DNA of 64,000 bases from the NCBI GenBank assembly GCA_964007475.1, contig OZ023274.1, forward strand, positions 35,199,491 through 35,263,490, written 5' to 3'. A program made the position numbers and the translations under genes. Shown here piece by piece: positions 33,601 to 45,307 of the stretch (within the stretch, counting starts at the first letter, position 1; the number at the start of each line of letters is the position of its first letter). Origin of the DNA: Hybos culiciformis. Lineage: Eukaryota; Arthropoda; Insecta; Diptera; Hybotidae. The notes below the pieces were generated by a model. The model saw only the letters and a list, made by a program, of their open reading frames with translations. It had not been told where the DNA came from and did no database searches.

Positions 33601-35269
33601 GAAAGTATCAATTGTAATTCAGATTAGTCAATTTTAATTCAGAAAGTATCAATTGTAATTCAGATTAGTCAATTTTAATTCAAAAAGTATCATTTGTAAT
33701 TCAGATTAGTCAATTTTAATTCAGAAAGCGTCAATTGTGATTCAGATTAATCAATTTTAATTCAGAAACTATCAATTGTAATTCAGAAAGTATCAATTGT
33801 AATTCAGAAAGTATGAACTGTAATTCAGAAAGTATCAATAAAAATCTTAACTTCATAATATTTTTTTTTTTTTTTTCAAATTCTTTGACCTATTCCTAAA
33901 CATTAATAAAATTTAAATATAAAATTTAATAAATATTGTCATTTTTAAATTCTATTCAGGCTTTCTGAATTACAATTTATACTTTCTGAATTACAATTGA
34001 TACTTTCTGAATTACAATTGATACTTTCTGAATTACAATTGATAGTTTCTGAACTAAAATTGACTAATCTGAATTACAATTGACGCTTTCTGAATAAGGA
34101 TTGATTAATCTGAATTACAAATGATACTTTCTGAAATAAAATTTACTAATCTGAATTACAAATGATACTTTCTGAATTACACTTGGAAAAGGTGTAGTTT
34201 ATTATGTACATGTTAGATTACACATTAAAGTAAATTTTTTATAATTTTTCTTCAATACTAATAAAATAAAAAAAAAACTTTCATCGTGAAAAAATAGTAA
34301 TTAATAATATTATCTTTGTCTTTATTTAAATTTCATTTTTATTTATAGCTTTTCACCTCTGAAAGCTTAATATAAAATTGAATAAATATCGTTAAATTCG
34401 TATTTCTATTATACACTATGAATTCATGAAATGTAAACAATTTCTATCTGCATGTGTGTTCTATAAAATATCAAAAACTATACTTCCGATTGACATGAAA
34501 CTTTCACACAATGTGTATCGCGTCAAGAGGAAGGGCACGCGTTGCACTACCAAATGAGTTGGAAATGTGGCATATGAACTTGAAGTTTAATTTTGTGTGA
34601 GGAAAAACACATAATCATACAAAAAATATATTTCATTTCAGTCAACTGCGATGCAGCATTCGGCTATCTAAGTATACAAAATTAAATATATGTTTGTATG
34701 TTTGATGTTTATGGACTCCTTAACGGCTCATTTAATCATTGCGAAACTTTGTGTGTAAGAGTTTCAGGAACGCGACGTTTCACAGGTCATAGGCCCATAT
34801 GCGATCACATCCGATTGTGACCACGAAAGTTAAAAGAAGACAAAATCACATCCGAACCTGTGAAAACCGTGAAAAATTTTGGTAAAATAAGAAAAAAATT
34901 CTATAAAAAATGTACTACTTAATAGATTAGGACGGAACAACGTTCGCGCGGGATCGACTAGCTATCAACAATTTCTCAAAGCAAAAAAGGGAAAAATTAC
35001 TTATGTTGCAAAAGCTATTGAATTGAAACGTATAGTTTGTTTAACTAACAAATTTGCGACTTTACATTAATTGAATCTTTCCATTTGTTGATATAATTTT
35101 TTTTTATTATGGTAATGGTACTACATTATATATTAAAACATCCTTGTATTAATTATTGTACTTACAAAACTGATCGCCTATCACCACGAAATGTATGTGG
35201 CAACATATTCGCTGTAACTTTTACTATTGGCTGACTAAACATTGGTCTAAGATCAAATCTGAATTCCAT
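18660..35269 (-). CDS. Tat: Alpha-tubulin N-acetyltransferase, isoform with proximal exons B1+B2
   Basis: The alternative 3' end of the same gene. Instead of exon A, exon 26310-26267 (which leaves two bases, AG) can join exon B1 (19602-19352), which likewise begins with a single T completing a serine codon. B1 then joins B2 (18964-18660) in phase, giving 465 residues in all. B1 is very acidic (many D/E/N, starting [10 protein letters not shown]). B2 is Ser/Asp-rich and ends [12 protein letters not shown], nearly the same last residues as exon A. All borders are GT-AG. The shared terminal motif shows that the two 3' ends are related, probably by duplication. Whether both are used, or used in different tissues, cannot be read from the sequence. 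Confidence 0.82.
20936..35269 (-). CDS. Tat: Alpha-tubulin N-acetyltransferase, isoform with distal exon A
   Basis: Six coding exons on the minus strand (35269-35166, 32321-32169, 32054-31677, 30539-30377, 26310-26267, 21470-20936) join in phase to 458 residues. The N-terminal GNAT-fold catalytic domain spans about residues 1-190. It starts MEFRFDLR and has the segment [10 protein letters not shown], which contains C117. The acetyl-CoA loop is [21 protein letters not shown] contains D154, and [10 protein letters not shown] closes the domain. C117 and D154 match human C120 and D157, the catalytic pair. In the family the enzyme acetylates K40 of alpha-tubulin inside the microtubule lumen and marks stable microtubules such as those of cilia and axons. 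The C-terminal tail is low-complexity, as usual for this family, and here ends in [12 protein letters not shown]. Assignment to ATAT1 (MEC-17) is secure for the catalytic domain; the use of exon A is inferred from phase and splice sites. Confidence 0.92.
21509..26266 (-). other. Tat intron 5, gene-free
   Basis: AT-rich intron between the exon ending at 26267 and exon A. There is an imperfect hairpin at about 23005-23095 (TAAAAACTCGACA and its complement) and a small inverted pair at about 24361-24479 (AATATCGATTT ends). These are weak MITE candidates. No exon could be supported. Confidence 0.5.
27662..29019. mobile_element. Foldback element with inverted repeats of about 260 bp
   Basis: The sequence at 27662-27925 (starting TTATAGATCAGTTTCACGTA) returns as an imperfect reverse complement at about 28755-29019 (ending TACGTGAAACTGATCTATAA). 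The arms share, among others, CACATTTGAAGACTTCTCCG-like, GATTGGGTTGAAAGAAAACC and GCTGGGAAATGGGAGCAAAA blocks on the right arm with their complements on the left. The central 830 bp is AT-rich with no reading frame. It looks like a long-TIR, non-autonomous DNA transposon in intron 4 of the Tat gene. Flanking duplications are ambiguous because of AT content. Confidence 0.85.
30548..30625. repeat. (TAG)n/(TAA)n microsatellite at a splice acceptor
   Basis: A run of TAG triplets with interspersed TAA. On the minus strand it is (CTA)n and ends only about 8 bp before the acceptor of Tat exon 4 (acceptor AG at 30541-30540). Confidence 0.9.
33079..33253. repeat. Cluster of TTGTACA motifs
   Basis: The word ACCA(C/G/T)TTGTACA, or a near match, occurs at about 33081, 33103, 33186, 33206, 33224 and 33243, with an inverted copy (TGTACATGTGGT) at about 33150. 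GTACAATCCAAAA at about 33088 and TTTTGGATTGTAC at about 33142 are reverse complements of each other. The spacing is irregular. Location: Tat intron 1. Confidence 0.7.
33555..34197. mobile_element. Foldback element built from 20-21 bp units
   Basis: The left arm (33555-33840) begins CTACACCTTTTCCAAGTGTA and then repeats two unit types, a 21-bp one (AATTCAGAAAGTATCAATTGT) and a 20-bp one (AATTCAGATTAGTCAATTTT), more than ten times in all. After an AT-rich loop (about 33840-33958) the right arm carries the same units in reverse complement and ends TACACTTGGAAAAGGTGTAG, the exact complement of the left end. Neither arm codes for protein. The organisation is that of Foldback (FB)-type transposons. 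Confidence 0.85.
34440..34961 (+). mobile_element. Dispersed repeat, possibly Helitron-like
   Basis: A GC-richer island with phrases common in insect dispersed repeats (GACATGAAACTTTCACACAA, GGAAGGGCACGCGTTGCACT, GCGATCACATCCGATTGTGA). It ends near GGAACAACGTTCGCGCGGGA followed by a CTAG tetramer, in the manner of a Helitron 3' end. No helicase coding is present and I could not define the 5' end, so the class is tentative. Confidence 0.4.
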
Positions 35270-35387
35270 TTTGAGTAATTAAACTTTTTTAATAACTATA
35301 ATATTGTTAATTTTTTTTTTTTATTTCTTTTTAAGCTTTAGCACAAATTAATTGATAAATTGCACACCGTTTATATTGCACCAAAAT
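35270..35387 (-). other. Tat: 5' UTR part of Tat exon with strong splice acceptor
   Basis: Upstream of the ATG on the minus strand, a pyrimidine-rich acceptor (CTTTTATTTCCAG, at about 35388-35400) precedes the exon, so the first coding exon has 118 bp of leader and at least one noncoding exon further upstream. The best candidate donor lies about 12 kb away at 47655. Confidence 0.55.
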
Positions 35388-37460
35388 CTGGAAATAAAAG
35401 AAACATAAATTAATAAAAAGAAAATTTAGGTCAAATGTGTATAATTTTTATTTTTTCTATGCAACATTATATTATTTCCTGCACTTATCTAACACTTAAT
35501 AGTTATTTATCAATTCTGATTTTTATATTAAGTAAAGTGATCTCTAATGGTAAGTTACAAGGAATTGAATTTCTCTCTTATACAAGATATAAAATTTAAA
35601 CATTAAAGCATTATTCATTGGATCTTTTATTCATGTAATTGGTTGTATGTAATGCAAATTTCGTGGAATTAGGAAATCTATTTCCATGAAGAAAAAATTC
35701 AATCCAAGATTGATTGTGTAAATGTAGATTTTGTTGTTTGAAAATAAACAAAACTATTTTTAAATTGAACCAGAGCTTAAATCGAGACTTAAATATAATA
35801 ATTTAAAAAAAAAAAACTTAAGTTACAATATTTTATTATTTAAATATGTACTAAAAAGTAGAAAATAAAACTTAGTATATTTTGAGAATCCAAGAAAATA
35901 ATTTTTTTATGTTAGAAAATTTTTTGGCATACAAATATTTAACAAAAAATTTAAATCATGGGGCTATTAAAGGAAAAAACAAATGTGTATTCATTTTATG
36001 ACGGCCCCACTATTTTAATCTTTAGTTAAATATATGCATGTCAACAAATTTTCTAACATAAAACAAATATTTTTTTCGATTCGCAAATTGTACTGAGTTT
36101 ATTTTCAACTTTTTAGTGCATATAGGTAAAATTTATTTATTAATCTTTTAACCTTTTATTAAATTAAAAATCTGTTATGCTTACAAATATGTATAGAACA
36201 CTGGATATTGAATCAAAAATTTCTTTTCACAATTTAAAATAAATTATGTTTTATTTCTCGTACAGAAAACGATATTAAAAATCCCTTGAAAATGTACTTT
36301 AAAAAGTGTTATCTATAAATTTTCTTTTTGAATATAATGAGGTAGATTAATTTTTTTTTTTTTTATAAATAAAATCGTTCATAAATAATGAAATTACATA
36401 AATAAATGTTTTACAATTATTACAATTGCTTACTGGAAAACACAAATATAATGCATCGAACCATGTAAACAAAAAAAAAGTGAAGGTGAATTTATTGTAT
36501 AATCGTTTCAAATTATTGAATTTTAATTTCTTTCTGTTAATTTTTTTTTTCTTTTATTCCCACTAAAAAATATATAAATTATAATGTTAAATGAATCATT
36601 CGTTGCTTCACGGTAATCAATCGCTGTTTTTATGTCATTATTCATCAATATTATAAATTTTATTCTTGTGTTATTATGATTTTTTTTATATAGGTATCGC
36701 TTTTTTTTTGAATCAGTAAGACTTTCTTTTGGGATCTCAATTCTCTACAAAGATACATATATATTAATTTTAGAAACTAATAATGCACTTTTGATATAAA
36801 TTGATTACGACCAATGACCATATTTCAAAATTTGCTCAATTTTCAAAAATAAATACCTACTAAATCAATCTTATTTAATTTGTATTTTGAAAAATTCTAA
36901 GTTTTTACTTTGTTTTTTAAGTAATTTCTATTTATATGGATTAGTAATATTATTTTAAAGCGAGGCGATGCGAGCTGATAGATTACGTGTTTCATCAGAA
37001 GAAATATTTTATAAATTTAGTGAAGTGGTTGTGTAGCTTTTAGATTTTATAAACTTGAACTTGAATAGCTTAATTTATGGACTTTGATTTTATATGTAGA
37101 TTTACAATGCATGAATACTTTAAATTATTAAACAAAGACGAATACAGCAATAAAATAAAAATTACAATTATTGATGTAACATAATACTTATATCTGCGAT
37201 TTGTAACAGAAAAAAGTCAATCTAGCATTATATAAAATTTGAATTTTTCAAGTTTCCTAATAGCAAAAACAAATGTAAGACAAAGTTTGTTTCTCCCAAA
37301 AGTTTTAATTAACAACTTAATTTAGATTTAAAAAAAAACATGAATCTGTTATAATTATAAATTAAGTATAAATTTGTGCAGTGACTCAAAACGTTTTGTT
37401 TTAATTTTTAAATGTAGAAAAGAAAAAGTCTTTTTGTTATAATCCACATTCATATACACA

Positions 37461-37615
37461 TGTGTCGATGTTTATCAAACCGCGTCTATTCCATTTTTTT
37501 TTTAAATTTAAAAATAGCAAAAACTGATAGCAAATTCGAAGACGAATCCAACGATGTATTATACTCATTTTTTTTGAAAAGTGGAATTGACGAGTTTTGA
37601 TAAACATCGACACAC
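37461..37615. mobile_element. Small MITE with TGTGTCGATG ends
   Basis: TGTGTCGATGTTTATCAAA on the left and TTTGATAAACATCGACACA on the right are perfect 19-bp inverted repeats, followed inward by a weaker CGTC/ATTCCA match. The 155-bp element has no coding capacity. Target duplication is unclear. Confidence 0.8.
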
Positions 37616-38050
37616 ATATAAATATTTAAAAAATGCTATAAATATTATGGTAGATACATTTATGTAAAATTGTTGTATTCATATTTCATTAACAAAGATT
37701 GAATCAAATAAATAATTTTATACTTTTCTAAATGTATACATATATATGAAAGTACCTATTATAGAAATAAAATATCAAGTTTAAGTAATATCACATAAAA
37801 AGAAATAATAATATTTACAATTTACATTAAAGGCAATTCAAGGTTTTTATATCGTTCGTAATAGTATGTAGTAAAAAAAAATTTCATCGAAAATTGTCCT
37901 TGAATGTTGTAATATGTAATTAATTTTTACTGGAGTACTTTTATATGTTTTGATCAAGTGAAATAAAAAACTTGTTATGACTTTTTTGGGATGTCTTTAA
38001 CAAAAATAAAAACACTATGCTTCAGTTCCAACTTTACGAAATCATTCTTT

Positions 38051-38118
38051 AAGTTATTTTATATAAACAATATTAATTCTTTACCTAAGTTATTTCATAT
38101 AAACAATATTAATTACTT
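38051..38118. repeat. Short direct duplication
   Basis: Two adjacent copies of a roughly 36-bp unit containing TATAAACAATATTAATT. Confidence 0.75.
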
Positions 38119-39970
38119 ATAGACAATAAACATATTATTTTAAAGAACAACAAGAACAATTATTTGCTACATTGACTATTTTTGAACCATTTATGATCGT
38201 ATTTTATTTTATTACAATCCTCGAAATTTGATACTAAAGTTATTAACACAAAAAAGACAAAATAACTGATTTTCTTTCACCGCTCCACTTAAAGTCTTAA
38301 AAAACCATTTTAATATTTTTGAATAATTATATAGTTAGAAATCAATAAAAAATTAATCTCTTCAATATTTAAGGATCTTTTTAAATAAATTATTATTTGA
38401 GAAATTTAACAGATGGTTCAATAATTATACAAATGTATTTTTTTTTAACTTCTACTTGTTTTGTCAAGTACTTAGTGTGTACACACTTAAATTCAAAAAT
38501 ATTTTCTTGACCTATATAATGATTGTAAATTATTTTATTTATAAGACTCCATATTAATCCGTATGTAAATTAAAATACGAGTAGTTACATATCTATGATC
38601 GTATATATACACTATATATACTTATTCCTTTTAGAGAAATTAAAAAAAATGCACTTGTCAATCGAAATAAAAAGTTTTGTTTTCAGGACCAATTTAGTTT
38701 TTCTCCAACAACAAATAATTGTGATTTTTTTGGATGCTTTAATATTTTTTTCTGTATAAACATACGACCTACAAAACAAGCTGTTCTGTTAAATTTCAAA
38801 TTTAAGCATTATAAAGTTTATATTGATGATTTTTAATGAGAATTATAAATAAAAAGAACATTAGTATGTATAGAACCCATATTTTAAATAAAATAGTCAA
38901 AAGTGAAAAAATAATAACTATTAAAAAAGAAAATTACTATTATCTGATAAAGTCAATTGAATGTCTTTAGGGATCTTCAGCTTTCTTTTTCTATAAATAG
39001 GTATCTGTTCATTTAATTTCCGTTCCTAATTTGAAGAGCAACAATTAAATACATATATTCAAATCAAACCTTACAATTTTTAGCAAATACGTAAATGTTT
39101 ATTTTGGAAGTGTTAAATTGTAAATTTAAACATAATTATTACTTTAAACTAAGCTCAAAAGTTTAAAAGTAAATTACCTACTGTATTTTATTTATACTTT
39201 TATTCGATTTTTTTTCAAAGTTCATAACATTGAAATCGAAAAATTATGTATTTAAAAATTAATTAAGTATTCTGTTATCGTACAAGTTATTTTATATTTT
39301 TCTTAATAAATTTATTATATCACACGCAATAAAAAAAAATAATTTCTTAACCGCAATTAACATTTTATACATTATCGATGTTAAATTCGGTAGTTAGTTA
39401 ATAATTGTTTGTTTACAATTTACATAATACAAACTATAATTAAAACTATTACCTTCATGATTCTTTAAATATTATTTAAATTTAGAAAAAGTTATGATTA
39501 GTTTCATTTTAAAGTTACAAGTATTTAATACCTACTAATAAAATGTAAAGGTGTATGTTATATACTAATTTCTTATATTACACTTAAAAATCAAAGCCTA
39601 AACATAGAACAGAACATAGAAATAAATGTTTAAAATGTTTCTTTCTTAATTCAATAAAACTAAATGATAGTAAAATGTATATAAATTTTGTACACATTTT
39701 TTCATTGCAGGGATAAAATTAAAATTAATAAAATTATCTAAATAAGTGCCTTTCAAGTTACATTATTCGTAAATTTCTACAGTGTCAATAATAATCGAGA
39801 TAATAATCCAAAAATGTATACTTTTCAGAAAAAAAAAATGTTTTTTACTTAGAAATGACAAAGTCCATGAAAATATCCTTTAAATTTAAGTCATACAACA
39901 TAACTTAGGAAAACAAAATAATTTTGTGTAAAAAATATTTAGTTTGAATTTTTGTAAATTTTTGACGTTA

Positions 39971-40106
39971 GGCCTTCACCCGAAAAAAATTTCATAATCT
40001 GAATTTCAAATTCCCAATGTAAATTTGACAGTAATGATATTTCAAATGCACGCTCTGGGACGTGTATTTGAAATTCACAACAACAAAATGCCTTCCGGTG
40101 AAGGCC
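39971..40106. mobile_element. MITE with GGCCTTCACC ends and TA flanks
   Basis: GGCCTTCACC at the left and GGTGAAGGCC at the right, each flanked by TA, with an imperfect continuation (CGAA versus TTCC). Partial inner palindromy (TTTCAAAT / ATTTGAAA) surrounds a short central region. The 136-bp size and TA flanks suggest a TA-targeting family such as Tc1/mariner. Confidence 0.65.
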
Positions 40107-40393
40107 TATTGATTTTGTTAGATAATCTATATTAAAATATTTTTATGTCAATTATTTTTTAAAAATAAATCGAAAAAATTACGGAAAGGAGATAAAAATT
40201 TCAAAACAAAAATTCAATATCGACTAACAACGACATTGAAAACCTAAACAAACGATATAAAATACATTATTCATTTTAATATTTGGCTTTTAAATCTTCT
40301 CTAGGTATACTTATACTATATATTAAAATGTGTTTCTGAACAAAATTAGATACTTTTTTTATGAAAATATTACCATTATTAGAAGTGTTATTG

Positions 40394-40610
40394 AAAAAAA
40401 CACACGAAGCAGTCATAGAACTTCCGACGGAAGTTTATACTTAAAAGATTTATTAAACTATGAAATAATAACAGTGGCTGCAAATGATGGGCTGCTCAGT
40501 ACAAAATGTAAATTAAAATATTTTTATTTTAATTTACATTTTCATAGTTTAAATCTTTTAAGTATAAACTTCTGTCGGCAGTTCTATGACTGCTTCGTGT
40601 GTTTTTTTTT
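40394..40610. repeat. Large near-perfect palindrome
   Basis: About 72 bp (40394-40465) returns as a near-perfect reverse complement at 40540-40610, including CACACGAAGCAGTCATAGAA and its complement. A second, inner palindrome of about 40 bp (40503-40542) is built on AAATGTAAATTAAAATA. A unique segment (CAGTGGCTGCAAATGATGGG) sits between. The open frame across the left arm is a by-product. Confidence 0.85.
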
Positions 40611-40877
40611 AATTAGGTGAACTATAATTATTTAGGAACTTTACCCAAAAATATTCGACTACTGCCGATTTACTAATATTCCCTATGAAAAAATAATGCT
40701 GAAATTGACTAGATCGTAATTATCGTACTTTGCTGCTGCCTGGCACTTTCAGACTTTTTTAATTTCAAATATATGTATATATAGGGCCCAATATTACAAG
40801 CAAAAAAAATTACATATCCTATCAATAAAAAAAAATTTGTTTCTTAAACCTATTATTATGTTAAAAAAAATTCTTTT

Positions 40878-40939
40878 GGGAATCGAACCTGACAACTTCT
40901 CTTATAGTCTGATGTTCTAACCACTAAGCCATATTGTCC
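40878..40939 (-). other. tRNA-like sequence (degraded, SINE-type)
   Basis: On the minus strand, TGGCTTAGTGG matches a polymerase III A box and GGTTCGATTCC a B box at tRNA-like spacing. The T-arm and acceptor stems do not pair properly, so this is not a functional tRNA gene. It is probably a decayed tRNA-derived SINE head; the downstream minus-strand sequence is AT-rich without a defined tail. Confidence 0.55.
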
Positions 40940-41329
40940 ATATGATTTTGGGTTTCTTAAATATAATTAAAAAAATAAGTATTCTTATTCTTATTTTTCT
41001 GAGAAAAATGATGATGACTTTTTCGAACTAGATTCGAAAATAGATTTTTACCCTCTACCAAAAAAAGTTCGAAAATACAACGCGCCTAAAGAAGTATAAA
41101 CTTTAAAAAAAAAATAAAAAAGTAGTTGTCTTCTTATTTAAAATGATACGTGAAGATTTTTTCTCTCCGTATCAATTGAGACTTTGTTTCGAAACCAAAT
41201 TGTTTTTTTTTAACTTTCAAGTAAGGGCGTTTCATAAACCATTCCTCCATCATATCCGTTCACGACTAACCCCCGAAAACCGTGAATATTATAAAAAAAA
41301 CATAAAATTCATTCCCTTCATATCTGATC

Positions 41330-41472
41330 GGCCGTCATGGTGTAGTGGTATTGCCATTATCCTAAGGCGTGTTCGGTTGTGGGTTCGATTCCCACCTCGG
41401 ACTCGAATTTGTGTCAAATTTTCAATTTGTCTCACTTGAATTAGGTGTTTGTGTTGTTTAAAAAAAAAAAAA
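41330..41472 (+). mobile_element. tRNA-derived SINE
   Basis: A tRNA-like head with A box TGGTGTAGTGG (41338-41348) and a perfect B box GGTTCGATTCC (41382-41392), with a T stem GTGGG/CCCAC that pairs perfectly. The 5' end GGCCGTC does not pair with the 3' side CTCGGAC, so it is not a tRNA gene. A tRNA-unrelated body and a terminal A run (41460-41472) complete a 143-bp SINE. Confidence 0.78.
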
Positions 41473-44400
41473 TTACTAACTCGCGAAAATGGTGACAAAA
41501 TCTGCGAAAATCGCGTAAAAACCCCTCCATAAAGAGAATAACTATGTCAAACAAAATATATTTTTACTTGAATTTCGATTACGGGGCGATTACTAGTAAT
41601 TATAAATTTGTTATGAAAGAATTTATGACTCAGTATTAACTTTTTAAGTCTAACCACCTACATAAATACAATTTTTTTTTTTTTTTGTGAATTAACCTTT
41701 TTTCCATAATTACTAATTTCGACATAATACTTATATAATATATTTATTTACTTTAAGATCACAAATAAAATTATAGTTATAGAAGAAAGAATATTTGAAT
41801 TTATTAATTAAATAAATGAAATAAAAACTATACCTACCTAAGTAGATAATAAATAAATTTATTATAAATAATAATAAATTAAAGATATGCTCATTAATAT
41901 TTACGTGATTATTATTGATTAAGGTAGAAAATTTGTTTTGAAATGTTATTTTCTTATTCAATGAGCTTTCAAATTATATAGTTACGTGATTATTGCGAAA
42001 AAAAAAATGCTTTTAATATTGTTTATTTATGTTACTTATTTATTTTGCGTAACCTTTTAGTAAAATAGAAAAAAAAATACTTCTTGGTAGAGCATTCCAA
42101 TAATCTAATTAGGTTAAATTTTATAAATGGTGTTAGTTTTTAAGTAAAAGTAAATTATATAGGAGCCGCAGACTTAAAACAGTCTACATTTGAATAAGTG
42201 TATTTGATGAAATCTATTTTTTTCACTACTAATAATAACAATTAAATAAAAGTACAGTGGATCTTAAAACTCTGTCAAGCTATTGCTATAGACTAGCCTA
42301 TTCTAATTTTGTTTGAAATTTTTATCGACCCCATTAAGCTATTGCAGTCTATGTAACATCATTTTAATTTCTTTTCACCCTATTTAAATTGTTAGTGTTC
42401 TAAAATTCAAGTACATGTACTTAGTAGTATTTCAAACGACATTTATTTAAACATTGCGTATTTTTTAAATTTGTTGAATAAACATATTTAGATGGAGAAT
42501 AAGGCGAGATAGAGGCAAATGAGATGACACTTTTGCAATATAATTATATCACAAGTAATTCAAACATTCCTAATCAATTGTGATTATTATGAACTTCTAT
42601 AATCGCAAATGTTAAATAATTCAAAAATTCAACTAAAATTAAATTATGCTCTCAAAATTACAATAGCCCTGTTACATTTAATTATAAAATAGAATTTCTG
42701 AATTCTAAGTTTAAAAATCATGAACAAAAAAAAATAAAATAAAATTAATATAAATAACATTAATTTACGATTAAAGAAATTTTTACATTGTTTTGCTTAT
42801 CGCACAAAATAAAAACATCAACTTTAGCAGAATTAAAAAAAAAAACAAAAATAAAACTATTATGCAAAACAACCGTATTTACAACGAAAAAAAAAACCAT
42901 AATACTTATACTTACTTACTTAATAATAATAATAATGAATTTTCCATTTCACAGATCAAGATAATTACCCAACAACGATTTTGTAAATTTTAGTATAAAA
43001 TAAAGATACAATTATAAATAAAACTTTAAGATAAGTTTACTAATCCATGAGAAAAAGCTTCAGAAAACTGTTACTTGATTTGAACACAATTTCTAAATTA
43101 ATTGGGTATGAAAAGTTAACTTTCAAAATAAAATAATAATAACAAAAACTTTTTTTTTTATTTCTCAATTATTTTTGTTTTTTTTTTTTCTCTACAATAT
43201 ACATATTTCATTTCTCCAGTGAAAATATGATCTCATCGCTTACCTCCATTCAAATTTATAGTTTTTTTTTGTTTAAAGTTAATAATAATAATAATTTTAT
43301 TTCTATCATCTCCCAAATAATAGGAAGAATATCAAAAAGAAATTTTTTTTTAGAAATACTAGAAGTTATCAACATTTAAATAATAAGTAGGCATACCTAC
43401 TTAGTAGAAATGATATAAAAGCATTTGAATGTTTTTGGTTTTTGATGAATTTATTTCAACTGCAACTGCAGCCAATAAATTATCTATTTTTTTATTCATA
43501 TTTTTTTTATTATTTGTGCTGAGAAAGGTATGAATGTTGATTGGTATCGTGGCATTGTCACACATTTCTTTTAATATTTTTCGATTGGTGACAATGCACA
43601 TATTTGAAAATGTTATTTTTTAGTGTTTTTTAAAAGGAAAATCTTCTTTAATAACCTTTTTTGATGGCCATTGGGTTTATATACAATGCAAACATAATTT
43701 TAAAAAATTGTAAACTTACGTTAATTGAATTAAACTTTAAAACTTTCTTCTTAAAATGTATTCTCCTGTTAGTATTTCATCTTTTTTTTTCACTTATTAA
43801 TTTTTTTTTTGATTTGGAACGAAATCTAGCCTTAGCACATAATTATCTTCAGAGTTATGTATGGAAAAATAAATATAAATTTTCTAAAGTAAAACCTTTA
43901 TTACAATCTGAAATACTTAAGCTAATAGAAATTCCTTTTATTTTCATTAAAATTTAACATACAACATTAAAGTATAAATTGATGTATTTAGTATCGATTA
44001 GAACAAACATTTTTAATTAAAAAAAAAAGTTAGTTAAATATTTAGAAAAAAATTCGCAATGAATATAAAAAAAAAAGTTTAATTGAACCCTAAGAGATTT
44101 CATTAAAATAAAATTTTTATATTATTCCAACTCGTATTTTCATTCCTCTAGTCAATTATTTATATTATATTTTCTTCTATTTAAAATAGAAAACTTTACC
44201 CAAATGTATGTAAGTATTTATTTCACAGAATTTTCCAGACTTTTAGTGTATATATAAGTATTTCATGATTTTTTACGACATAAAATTTCATATCTAAAGA
44301 ATAATTTATATTCTCACTATTTTCTAACGAAAATAAATTCCAAAAAAATTACGGATAATTAAAAAAAAAAGTTTGTACAGACATACCTTCTTTTTTTCAA

Positions 44401-44925
44401 AAAAAAAACTATAAAACTAATAAACGGAACAGATTTCCAAGTGTTAAAAAACTCGATTTTACAAAATAAAATTATATAGAGAATTATGTTAATTGCAAAA
44501 TCAATATCTGGACTTTTGTATATTAAACCCCGTATGCATTTCTAGTCGTCCGCTTGTCTTTTTCTTATCAGAAATTTTATAATCTTCATATTAACTGGTT
44601 AATATTAACTGGATAACATGACATGATTAGCGCCCGCTGTCAATAGATTTAGCTTTTTCTCACGAAAGACCAATTGAGGCGTGAACAAGTTGATTTAAAA
44701 CAATTTGAAAATATAGCGTCTAAATCTGAACATAGAAAATCATCTGAATATGATATACCGATAAGATGGCTCTGTTTGTTTGAAGATTTCAAGATATTTC
44801 GAAAATAGAGGATATCTTAGCTTTTATGTAATTCGATATATTTTTGAAATCACGAACTTCTTCGCAATGTAATGGTGTATTTGATAACTATTTGGACCCA
44901 CTTTCCTGGGAATCTGTATTTTGAA

Positions 44926-45307
44926 TAGCTAGCCACCCACTAACACTTTTTTTAAACGCCACGCTTTTTACTGCATTTTTCTGTTGGTGTATGGTGAACA
45001 TGACGCGCCATTTTTTCTAACACTCAACCTGCCACTCCAATTGACACTTTTTACGTTAGTCCACACACTAACAAAATTCAAACTGAACGGAAAAACGTTA
45101 TTTGGAATTAAAAAATTTTAGACACTCCACACGACATTCCAAAGAACAACAATTTGTTAGGCTTATAAAAGCTCCTTAACTGTCGTTCAACCTGTGTAGT
45201 TTTTGTGCAAAGAGCTTTTATTGAAATGCCACTTAAACTGACAGTTTTTTTTGGAAGAAAAACCGTGAGTTTTTTTCATGAAAAAAGTGTTAGTGGGTGG
45301 CTAGCTA
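44926..45307. mobile_element. MITE with TAGCTAGCCACCCACTAACA ends
   Basis: TAGCTAGCCACCCACTAACA at the left and its complement TGTTAGTGGGTGGCTAGCTA at the right give inverted repeats that continue into CTTTTTT. The 382-bp interior has no reading frame. A TA duplication is possible. Confidence 0.82.

Noticed and set aside
41330..41403. A functional tRNA gene
   Set aside because: Good A and B boxes and T stem, but the acceptor stem does not pair and an A-tailed body follows, so it is a SINE.
41143..41498. Open frames around the SINE on both strands
   Set aside because: They arise from the SINE head and AT-rich flanks, with no conserved protein pattern.
43401..43957. Two open frames (66 and 98 codons)
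   Set aside because: Low-complexity AT-rich translations without splice-site support, repeats or recognisable motifs.
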